Below, in pieces: positions 1 to 5,183 of a DNA stretch of 5,880 nucleotides. A program made the position numbers and the translations under genes. Origin of the DNA: Bog-159 sp035541265 (GTDB lineage: Bacteria; Acidobacteriota; Terriglobia; Bryobacterales; Bryobacteraceae); assembly GCA_035541265.1 (NCBI GenBank), contig DATKNQ010000256.1, forward strand, positions 1 to 5,880, written 5' to 3'. Position 1 is the first letter of the stretch, and every line of letters starts with the position of its first letter. The notes below the pieces were generated by a model that made no database searches, had not been told where the DNA came from, and was given only the letters and a program-made list of their open reading frames with translations.

Positions 1-174
1 GCCTTCGGACTCAGCCGCATCTTGTCGAGTCTGCTGTTCGGAGTGAAGGCGGCCGACCCAATGGCGTTCGGCGCCGTCGCCATTACGCTTGCCGCCGTGG
101 CGTCCATTGCGACTTACATTCCGGCGCGGCGGGCCACCCGCATCGATCCGATTATTGCGCTCCGCTACGAGTAG
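1..174 (+). CDS. MacB/FtsX-type ABC transporter permease, C-terminal fragment
   Basis: Frame 1 is open from the first base to TAG at 172-174 and gives the last 57 residues of a larger protein whose start lies outside the window. A hydrophobic segment (about residues 21-40, MAFGAVAITL...ASIATYI) is followed by PARRATRIDPIIALRYE. An ending of the type 'PA-R-RAT-R-IDP-ALRYE' is the hallmark of the last transmembrane helix and cytoplasmic tail of MacB/FtsX-like permeases, particularly the long duplicated permeases abundant in Acidobacteriota. The upstream LLFGV-AADP segment also fits that family, where it precedes the final helix. Such proteins sit in the inner membrane and work with an ATPase in export or mechanotransmission; the substrate cannot be inferred. 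Its 3' end overlaps the convergent SDR gene by 23 bp. Confidence 0.88.
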   Translation, partial: AFGLSRILSSLLFGVKAADPMAFGAVAITLAAVASIATYIPARRATRIDPIIALRYE

Positions 175-970
175 CGCGCAGCTTCGCCAGCGTCTTGCGA
201 TGCAGCCCGCCGAGCGCGTCCGGATGGATGCGCATGAGCCACCAGGCGAGGCGCGCATAAAACGGAAATACCATGATCGATCTGTTGCGCTCCACGCCGC
301 GCAAGATGGCGCGCGCGGCGGCAGCCGCGGAAACCAGCCGCACAGGCAGATTTTTCAGGAACTCGGCTTTGTCGATCCGGACGCCTATGGCGTGATCGTA
401 GATGGCCGTGTCGACGAAGCCCGGGCACACTACGCTCACGCGCACGCCGAACGCGTGACCTTCTGCGCGCAGGGCGGTGGAAAGCGAGATGACCGCACTC
501 TTGGTGACGGAATAGGGTATCAGGCCCGGCTCACCCACCAGACCCGCGGCGGACGCGGTATTGACGATGTGCCCGGAGCCTTGCCGCAGCATGACGGCAT
601 ACGCCGCCGTGGTCCCATAGATCACGCCCCACAGGTTGATGTCGATCGCCTGGCGCCAATGCTCGAGCGTGAGGTCGCGCACTTCGCCGCCCACGGCAAC
701 GCCCGCATTGTTGAACATGTAGTCCAGGCGGCCATAGGTGCGAGCGGTGTCTTCCACTAGGCGCGCGACTTCTTCCGACTGCGTGACGTCGAGTGCTGCG
801 GCGGCCGCGCGTGGGCCGATGGCCGCAACCGCCGTGCGCGCGCCATCGTAGTGGATGTCGGCGCACACCACCATCGCGCCGCGGCCGGCCAGCTCCGCGC
901 AAAGCGCGCGCCCGATCCCGGACGCGCCACCTGTTACGATCGCGACACGGTCGCGGAAGGAAATGGCCAT
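152..970 (-). CDS. Short-chain dehydrogenase/reductase (SDR family oxidoreductase)
   Basis: A 272-residue classical SDR, cytosolic, expected to interconvert an alcohol and a ketone or aldehyde using a nicotinamide cofactor; the substrate is unknown. The Rossmann glycine motif TGGASGIG is at residues 13-20, NNAG at 87-90, and the catalytic tetrad is Asn112, Ser140, Tyr153 and Lys157 (Y-S-V-T-K). The VCPGFVDT stretch at 181-188 is the usual PG motif after the active site. Asp38 at the end of the second strand suggests NAD(H) rather than NADP(H). The C-terminal tail beyond residue 230 is basic and aromatic (YARLAWWLMRIHP), possibly membrane-associated. It is the third gene of the minus-strand operon, 16 bp after the M56 stop. 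An in-frame TAA lies just upstream, so ATG at 970 is the earliest start, yet no Shine-Dalgarno is visible; translation may depend on coupling. The product is probably complete. Confidence 0.95.
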   Translation of the reverse strand: MAISFRDRVAIVTGGASGIGRALCAELAGRGAMVVCADIHYDGARTAVAAIGPRAAAAALDVTQSEEVARLVEDTARTYGRLDYMFNNAGVAVGGEVRDLTLEHWRQAIDINLWGVIYGTTAAYAVMLRQGSGHIVNTASAAGLVGEPGLIPYSVTKSAVISLSTALRAEGHAFGVRVSVVCPGFVDTAIYDHAIGVRIDKAEFLKNLPVRLVSAAAAARAILRGVERNRSIMVFPFYARLAWWLMRIHPDALGGLHRKTLAKLRATRSGAQ

Positions 971-986
971 CCGGAGATTTTAGCGC

Positions 987-2924
987 TTACAACAGCCGGA
1001 AGTTCACTTCGATGGTGGCGGCCACCGGCACGGGCTGGCCGTCTTTGGCGCCCGGTTTGAATCGCCATTGGTTCACGGCTTCGAGAGCCATCTCGTCCAG
1101 GCCAAGGCCCAAACTGCGAACGATCAGCGCCTCCTGAGGCTTGCCGTCGATGCCGATGACCACCCGCAGCACTACGGTACCCTCCAGCAGCGCGGCTCGC
1201 GCTTCATCCGAGTATTGCGGCTCCGGCCGCAGTAAAGGCACCGGGTGCGTGACGGAGCCGCCGGCACGACTCACGCCCGGGAGCAGCGGCGGAACTGGTT
1301 GGGCTGTGGCCCGCGCGACCTCGGCAGCCTGATTGTCGAACTCACCCGCCCGGTCCGCATGGCCCTGCAGGCGAAGGAAGTGCGCATAGACTCTCATGAT
1401 GACCGCCGCATCGGCCGACTTGGGATCCTGTACGGATAGTGCCATCTGGTAGAGCCGCTCGGCCTCATCCATTTGGTGCGCGGCCCGGCGTGCGGAGGCC
1501 ATCCACATCAGCGACGTTCCCGCGTGCGTGGGATCCGCCTGACGCGCGCGCTCGAAATCATCGAAGGCCTGTTCGTAATTGTGCTGGCCGATTGCCGCGA
1601 CGCCGAGATGCGTCAGCGCCCGGGCGGCCTCCGGCCGATCACCCAGGATGCGCGCTGCCCTGGCATACAGATCGGCCCCTGCTTTCGGATCGCGCCGTTG
1701 TTGAGCCTCTGCCAGCTTGATCAGGCCGAGGCCATATTCCACGCTCTGCTCGCCGGATTTTTGCGCGCGAATGGCAAGCGCCGTTTCCAGCAGTTTCTGC
1801 GCCGTCTCGTACTGTCCCAACAGTGTGGCGGCTCTTGCGGCCGTGTCGAGAGATTCGTAGTTTTTCTGCGAACGTGCCGCGCTGATGGCGGCGTCGATAT
1901 CCGTGGCCACAGCTTGCGCGGTGGGTTGTTGCCCGCGCAATGCGGCCAGCGGTACGATCGCGGCGATTGCCAGGACCGCGGCTGCCACGATCGCAACGCG
2001 GCTCGGCGTATTCCGGTTCACGCCGCGATCGAGAATCGCAGACAGGCGGCGCTCGAGTTGCGATCGGCGCGCCATTCCCACCGCCGCCCAAGCAATGGCG
2101 GGCGAGCCCTGCAAGCTACGCGCAATCTCCAGCAAGTGGCCGGCATACGCCGAGGCGCGCGCTCCGGAGTTCAACACCAGGTCGTCAGCCGCGCGTTCCG
2201 CTTCTTTGACGAACTCGCGCGTGGCGAGCCACGCGAGCGGATTCCACCAGTACAGAGCCGCGGCGATGTGCGCCAGCAAGTTTGTGCACGGGTCACCCCG
2301 GCGGATGTGGGCCAGCTCATGCAATAACACGACGCGGCGCCGCTCTTCGCTCCAGCCGCCGGCGTCGGCGGGCATCAGGATGGCTGGGCGCAACGCGCCG
2401 ATCGCCATCGGCATGGAGCCCGGCTTGACGGCCAGGACTTCGACCGCGTGTCTGATGCCGAGAGATCGCGCCATAGCGGTGCACAAAGCGTGCTCGCCGG
2501 ACGGAGCGGCGGTCCGGCGCAGATGGGCGGCGGCTGAATACGCGAGCGTGATGCGGGCGAGTGTCATTGCGGCGCCTGCCGCCCACAGCAGCAATAGCCA
2601 CGCGCTCCACGCGGGATGCCAGGCGGCGCGGCGGCCGCCCGGCTTCAGCGGAATGGCGGGCGCAATCTGTGTTCCGGCATCCATGGCGGTGGTGGCCGTT
2701 TGCTGAAACACCAATTCCGGCGCTGCGGGCGCTCCGAGCGGAATGGGCAGCGCGGGCAGGATCGCCGAAAGGAACGGCAGAACGAGCAGGGCGGTCAACG
2801 CCGCGGTCCAGACCATGTGCCGCGCGGCCGCGGACTGTTTGTACAATATCCGGCCGGCGATCCACCCCGCGGCCAGAATGACGGCGCTCTTCGCCGCCGC
2901 GCTCATCAAGATTGCGAACCACAT
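987..2924 (-). CDS. BlaR1-like M56 membrane metallopeptidase with TPR region and TonB C-terminal domain
   Basis: This 645-residue protein looks like a BlaR1/MecR1-type sensor-protease. Hydrophobic segments lie near residues 4-25, 36-58, 106-130 and 308-329. The zinc site HELAH is at 202-206 in the cytosolic loop between the third and fourth segments, and Glu243 in EAERAADD is the likely third ligand. After the last membrane segment the chain should be outside the cytoplasm. Residues about 340-540 are alanine-rich helical repeats of TPR type (for example YEQAFDDFERARQADP at 450-465), and 570-645 form a TonB C-terminal domain (EGTVVLRVVIGIDGKP, ending WRFKP and ATIEVNF). BlaR1 instead carries a penicillin-binding sensor domain there, so a beta-lactam ligand is not supported. 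ATG directly follows the BlaI stop (TAGATG), with GGGAGG 8 bases upstream, indicating coupled translation. Inferred role: cleave the cognate repressor when a periplasmic signal is sensed. Confidence 0.93.
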   Translation of the reverse strand: MWFAILMSAAAKSAVILAAGWIAGRILYKQSAAARHMVWTAALTALLVLPFLSAILPALPIPLGAPAAPELVFQQTATTAMDAGTQIAPAIPLKPGGRRAAWHPAWSAWLLLLWAAGAAMTLARITLAYSAAAHLRRTAAPSGEHALCTAMARSLGIRHAVEVLAVKPGSMPMAIGALRPAILMPADAGGWSEERRRVVLLHELAHIRRGDPCTNLLAHIAAALYWWNPLAWLATREFVKEAERAADDLVLNSGARASAYAGHLLEIARSLQGSPAIAWAAVGMARRSQLERRLSAILDRGVNRNTPSRVAIVAAAVLAIAAIVPLAALRGQQPTAQAVATDIDAAISAARSQKNYESLDTAARAATLLGQYETAQKLLETALAIRAQKSGEQSVEYGLGLIKLAEAQQRRDPKAGADLYARAARILGDRPEAARALTHLGVAAIGQHNYEQAFDDFERARQADPTHAGTSLMWMASARRAAHQMDEAERLYQMALSVQDPKSADAAVIMRVYAHFLRLQGHADRAGEFDNQAAEVARATAQPVPPLLPGVSRAGGSVTHPVPLLRPEPQYSDEARAALLEGTVVLRVVIGIDGKPQEALIVRSLGLGLDEMALEAVNQWRFKPGAKDGQPVPVAATIEVNFRLL

Positions 2925-3308
2925 CTACTTACCCTCCCTTCTGGCTTCTTCGATCATTTCCGCCATGCGGTCCAGGTCGGCGCTGGTCAGGCGCGTGGAT
3001 GAGACATCCAGCAGCGCGGCCACCACCTGGTCGGGCGAATCTTTGAAGAATGTGTCCACCAGGTGCTTCACCGCGGAGCGCTTGGCTTTGTCGCGCGGCA
3101 CGGTAGGCAGGTAGACGTATTTCAAGCCTTCGGCCTGGTGGCGGATGTGGCCTTTCTCCTCGAGGACGCGGAGCATGGCGCGCACCGCGGAATAGCTGGG
3201 CGCGTTAGGCATGGCCTCGCGGACCTCGGAGGCCGGCGACTTGCCGCGCCGGTAGAGGATATCCATGATCTGCCGCTCGCGGCGGCTGAGGCCGGCGGCT
3301 GGGGTCAC
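2925..3308 (-). CDS. BlaI/MecI/CopY-family winged-helix repressor
   Basis: A protein of 127-130 residues with the BlaI/MecI pattern: LSRRERQIMDILYRRGKSPASEVREAM forms the first helices, SYSAVRAMLRVLEEKGHIRH the recognition helix and start of the wing, and KYVYLP the wing strand. The C-terminal half (KHLVDTFFKDSP onward) is the helical dimerisation region, which in relatives holds the site cut by the partner protease. It should bind as a dimer to the dyads upstream of its own gene. Two GTG starts are possible. GTG at 3317 sits on top of the only Shine-Dalgarno (AGGAG, 3317-3321), whereas GTG at 3308 lies 8 bases after it, so I prefer 3308. The longer form adds three residues. The stop codon abuts the ATG of the M56 protease gene. 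Whether the signal is a beta-lactam is not shown by the sequence. Confidence 0.94.
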   Translation of the reverse strand: MTPAAGLSRRERQIMDILYRRGKSPASEVREAMPNAPSYSAVRAMLRVLEEKGHIRHQAEGLKYVYLPTVPRDKAKRSAVKHLVDTFFKDSPDQVVAALLDVSSTRLTSADLDRMAEMIEEARREGK

Positions 3309-3330
3309 GCCGGGCACTCCTGCTGGATTT

Positions 3331-3355
3331 CTAGCATAATGCTATAAAACTAGCA
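3331..3355 (-). promoter_or_regulatory. Candidate BlaI-type operator: overlapping TGCTA/TAGCA dyads
   Basis: Three half-sites of the same pentamer lie in 25 bases. TGCTA-N6-TAGCA occupies 3340-3355 and covers the -10 box. TAGCAT-A-ATGCTA, a 13-bp perfect dyad, occupies 3332-3344 and shares the middle half-site. TGCTAG is also directly repeated on the minus strand at 3355-3350 and 3336-3331, a 19-bp period close to two helical turns. Placement over the -10 and start region of a BlaI-family gene fits an autorepression site. Binding is inferred from position and symmetry only. Confidence 0.65.
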
Positions 3356-3375
3356 CCAGGGCCGTGCGTTGTCAA
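3347..3375 (-). promoter_or_regulatory. Sigma70-like promoter of the BlaI-M56-SDR operon
   Basis: Read on the minus strand, a perfect TTGACA (3375-3370) is followed after exactly 17 bases by TAGTTT (3352-3347), which matches three of six positions of the -10 consensus. Transcription would begin near 3340, leaving a short leader before the repressor GTG and its AGGAG. The -10 box lies inside the candidate operator. Confidence 0.65.
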
Positions 3376-3408
3376 GCTTTCTTGAGAGATGAAAGGCGGC
3401 GGGACGGA

Positions 3409-3417
3409 TGTTACACT
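3409..3417 (+). promoter_or_regulatory. Possible extended -10 promoter element for tRNA-Gln
   Basis: TG-T-TACACT has the form of an extended -10 box (TGnTAnnnT) and ends 22 bases before the first base of the tRNA, so transcription would begin around 3423 and give a short 5' leader. No good -35 hexamer stands at the right distance; TTGAGA at 3382-3387 is too far upstream. This is weak support. Confidence 0.35.
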
Positions 3418-3439
3418 GGATTTACCGCTATTGCAACAC

Positions 3440-3513
3440 TCCCCGGTCGTCTAACGGTAGGACAGCGGCCTTTGGAGCCGTGAATCGTGGTTCGAATCCA
3501 TGCCGGGGAGCCA
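3440..3513 (+). tRNA. tRNA-Gln (anticodon TTG)
   Basis: A full cloverleaf can be drawn by hand. The acceptor stem TCCCCGG (3440-3446) pairs with CCGGGGA (3503-3509), followed by discriminator G and an encoded CCA (3511-3513). The D-arm is GTCT-AACGGTA-GGAC. The anticodon stem GCGGC/GCCGT closes the seven-base loop CTTTGGA, which has TTG at positions 34-36 and so reads CAA/CAG glutamine codons. The T-arm CGTGG/CCATG closes loop TTCGAAT. The weak U1-A72 pair and G73 discriminator are typical glutamine identity features. The five-base variable loop and 74-base length are normal. Confidence 0.97.
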
Positions 3514-3536
3514 CTCTTTAGATTCAATAATATAGG

Positions 3537-3589
3537 GGGTCAGCGAAGCGTTTTTGTACGGATTTTGTACACGGACGCTGTCTTGACCC
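3537..3589. repeat. Imperfect inverted repeat downstream of tRNA-Gln
   Basis: GGGTCA (3537-3542) is complementary to TGACCC (3584-3589), and CAGCG (3541-3545) to CGCTG (3576-3580); AGCGT/ACGCT (3547-3551 and 3575-3579) offers an alternative inner pairing. The arms would need a bulge to stack together and the loop is about 30 bases, so this is a weak structure. Its position after the tRNA makes a role in 3' processing or termination possible, but no T-run follows the right arm. Confidence 0.35.
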
Positions 3590-3622
3590 AAAGAAGTTCT
3601 TGAATCTCCAAGGCAGAAGCGA

Positions 3623-3657
3623 TGAGCATGGATTCGGTGCATGTAAATCCATGCTCA
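3623..3657. repeat. Perfect 12-bp inverted repeat (hairpin) between convergent tRNA and LysR genes
   Basis: TGAGCATGGATT (3623-3634) and AATCCATGCTCA (3646-3657) are exact reverse complements around an 11-base loop. The stem lies 14 bases past the LysR stop and about 110 bases after the tRNA, where a bidirectional terminator would be expected. No T-run follows on either strand, so a classical intrinsic terminator is not supported; a transcript-stabilising or attenuating stem is equally possible. The right arm shares the nine bases AATCCATGC with the tRNA T-arm (3495-3503). Confidence 0.6.
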
Positions 3658-3670
3658 GCAGGGCCAACAC

Positions 3671-4555
3671 TCACAGCCTTAGTGTATTGATCAAAGCAGC
3701 TAGCGCCGCCGGTTGCTGCCGTCGGCTCGGGTAATACAGGAAAAAGCCGGGAAACGGCTGGCACCAATCCTCCAGGACGCGGATGAGCTCCCCGCTTTTG
3801 AGTTGCGGTTCCACGCGCTCATCTGAAATGAAGGCAAGACCGACGCCGTCGAGCGCCGCGCGAACCATGGTTTCCACATCATCCACAATAAGCGGCCCAT
3901 TCACCGCGACGGAGAGGGATTTCTTGCCCTTGTCGAACTCCCAGCGATAGAGACCCTCGGACCCATGCCGGAAGTTGATGCACTTGTGGCTGAGCAGGTC
4001 GTGCGGCGTCTTCGGCTTTGGATGCGACTTGAAATACGAAGGCGCACCAACGATGGCCGCGCGATGGTCTTTGGACACACGCACGGCAATCATGTCCTTT
4101 TGAATATATTCGCCGAAGTGAATCCCTGCATCGAAGCCCCCGGCAACAATATCGATGCGCCGGTCGTCGGCAGTTACTTCGAGAAGGACGTCCGGATAAT
4201 CGCGCGTGAACTTCGCCAGTTTTGGTCCAATAACGGTCGTACCCGCAAGACGTGGCACGATAAGCCGCACGCGTCCGGCGGGCTTGTCGCGCAAGCCGGA
4301 AAGCTGGTTAAGGGCATCCTCGATGTCCGCGAGCGCCGGGCGCAACCGCACCAGCAGTTGCTCACCTGCCTCGGTCGGCGCGACGCTGCGCGTCGTCCGC
4401 GAGAGCAGCCGTACTCCAAGCGTTTCCTCCAGTCCTCGTATCGCGTGGCTCATGGCGGACGGGGAAACGCTCAAGCGCTTGGCCGCCTTTGTGAAACTCC
4501 GCTCCTCGGCTATGGCGAGAAAGGCGGCCAGGATGTTGAGATCGCTAGATGGCAT
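3671..4555 (-). CDS. LysR-family transcriptional regulator
   Basis: The 294-residue length is typical for a LysR regulator. The N-terminal winged helix-turn-helix covers residues 6-65: FLAIAEERSFTKAAKRL, then SVSPSAMSHAIRGLEETLG as the recognition helix region, then LLSRTTRSVAPTEAG as the wing. A linker helix follows (ALADIEDALNQLSGL) and the substrate-binding domain runs from about residue 92 to the end, with the family-like segments RVRLIVPRLAGTTVIGPKL and DGVGLAFI. It resembles the CrgA-like group of LysR proteins. It is divergent from the cupin/CMD/AKR operon across a 204-bp spacer, the classic arrangement for a LysR activator of the adjacent genes and repressor of itself, so those genes are its likely target. 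The co-inducer is unknown. ATG at 4555 has only a weak GTGGA-like ribosome site upstream. Confidence 0.95.
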   Translation of the reverse strand: MPSSDLNILAAFLAIAEERSFTKAAKRLSVSPSAMSHAIRGLEETLGVRLLSRTTRSVAPTEAGEQLLVRLRPALADIEDALNQLSGLRDKPAGRVRLIVPRLAGTTVIGPKLAKFTRDYPDVLLEVTADDRRIDIVAGGFDAGIHFGEYIQKDMIAVRVSKDHRAAIVGAPSYFKSHPKPKTPHDLLSHKCINFRHGSEGLYRWEFDKGKKSLSVAVNGPLIVDDVETMVRAALDGVGLAFISDERVEPQLKSGELIRVLEDWCQPFPGFFLYYPSRRQQPAALAALINTLRL

Positions 4556-4759
4556 TCATGAATTCCACTCACAAGCCCTTGTCTTTTATCCATACTACTC
4601 AAAAAAGCGATCGGGCAGTATCTTGGAATTGGAGAGGGAGCAAACCGGTTGGCTGGCCGGTCGCGACGAAAACGTTATGCAAAGCGCAGCCGGGTAATAC
4701 TCTGTTCTCCCTCACGGAGCATGAAGCACTTGCATCCCGACACCTCAAAGGAGTTCGAC
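4556..4759. promoter_or_regulatory. Divergent control region between LysR gene and cupin operon
   Basis: This 204-base spacer must hold the promoters for both directions. Its first 70 bases are clearly richer in A/T than the flanking genes. Symmetric candidates for LysR binding are AACCGGTT (4643-4650), the dyad ACCGG-N8-CCGGT (4644-4661) and TCGCGA (4661-4666). No convincing -35/-10 pair was found for either gene. The plus-strand end carries the cupin Shine-Dalgarno AAAGGAG (4747-4753). Confidence 0.45.
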
Positions 4760-5170
4760 ATGGAAATCAATCGCAACGGGTCACGACCGTCCCAAAAGGG
4801 GCCTGAGCAATACTTCACCGGGACGGTGCGGATCGACCCGATTATCCACGCGCCTGAGCCGTCCCGCGTCACCGCCGGCCTCGTGACTTTCGAGCCCGGC
4901 GCGCGGTCCGCCTGGCACACCCATCCCTTGGGTCAGACCCTGATCGTCACACAAGGCGTCGGCTGGACTCAATGCGAGGGTGAACCCATTGTCGAAATCC
5001 GCGCGGGCGACGTGATCTGGTGCCCGCCGAACCACAGGCACTGGCATGGCGCGACGCCGACGACCGGAATGTCGCATATCGCCATCACGGAGCAGCTCAA
5101 CGGCAAGAACGTGGAATGGATGGAAAAGGTCACCGACGAGCAATATCTGGCCGGTCCGCAAAACAAATAG
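4760..5170 (+). CDS. Cupin-domain protein, manganese hydroxynitrile-lyase-like (GtHNL family)
   Basis: A 136-residue single-domain cupin beta-barrel, presumably cytosolic and metal-binding. Cupin motif 1 gives His53, His55 and Gln59 (WHTHPLGQT), with Gln replacing the usual Glu; motif 2 gives His94 (PPNHRHWHG); His106 follows in SHIAI. From memory, both the sequence and the numbering match the Mn(II) cupin hydroxynitrile lyase of Granulicella tundricola (metal ligands H53/H55/Q59/H94, catalytic H106), including a start of type MEI-R-GS and GTVRIDP. Active-site positions recalled there as Ala40 and Gln110 are Gly40 and Thr110 here. Such enzymes reversibly cleave cyanohydrins in vitro, but their natural role is unclear. 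ATG at 4760 is chosen because AAAGGAG lies 6 bases upstream; in-frame ATGs at 4649 and 4721 lack this. First gene of the operon, 13 bp before the CMD-like gene. Confidence 0.92.
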   Translation: MEINRNGSRPSQKGPEQYFTGTVRIDPIIHAPEPSRVTAGLVTFEPGARSAWHTHPLGQTLIVTQGVGWTQCEGEPIVEIRAGDVIWCPPNHRHWHGATPTTGMSHIAITEQLNGKNVEWMEKVTDEQYLAGPQNK

Positions 5171-5183
5171 GAAGGAGCAGAAT

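Larger units (their letters stand above)
3514..3670. other. Gene-free spacer between tRNA-Gln and the LysR gene
   Basis: This 157-base stretch separates the end of the tRNA from the end of the convergent LysR gene. It begins AT-rich (around AATAATATAG, 3526-3535). It holds an imperfect inverted repeat (3537-3589), an 8-base direct repeat TTTTGTAC at 3552-3559 and 3563-3570, and a perfect 12-bp hairpin (3623-3657). I see no credible coding sequence in it. It could hold processing or termination signals for both flanking transcripts, or be the scar of a past insertion next to the tRNA. Confidence 0.6.

Noticed and set aside
89..760. A 223-codon plus-strand open frame
   Set aside because: It is the antisense of the SDR gene, whose product carries every SDR motif; the plus frame has a low-complexity Arg/His/Gly-rich translation with no recognisable domain.
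1473..2706. Long plus-strand open frames (284 and 273 codons) opposite the M56 gene
   Set aside because: They lie wholly inside the M56-TPR-TonB gene, give Arg/Ala-rich sequence without motifs, and are expected from high GC content.
2925..3317. Classical beta-lactamase regulation (blaI-blaR1)
   Set aside because: No beta-lactamase gene is present and the protease lacks the penicillin-binding sensor domain, so the bla gene symbols and a beta-lactam signal are not justified.
3451..3642. A 63-codon minus-strand frame ending GMDSNHDSRLQRPLSYR
   Set aside because: This ending is the familiar false translation of the antisense of a tRNA; the frame covers tRNA-Gln and its spacer and is not a gene.
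3623..3657. Classical rho-independent terminator
   Set aside because: The stem is perfect, but neither strand has a T-run after it and the stem is only moderately GC-rich.
3965..4561. A 198-codon plus-strand frame opposite the LysR gene
   Set aside because: It is antisense to a complete, well-recognised LysR regulator and shows no domain of its own.
4649..4759. A longer N-terminus for the cupin starting at 4649 or 4721
   Set aside because: The extra residues are basic and unlike the family, and neither start has a well-spaced Shine-Dalgarno, whereas ATG at 4760 does and matches the family's MEI start.
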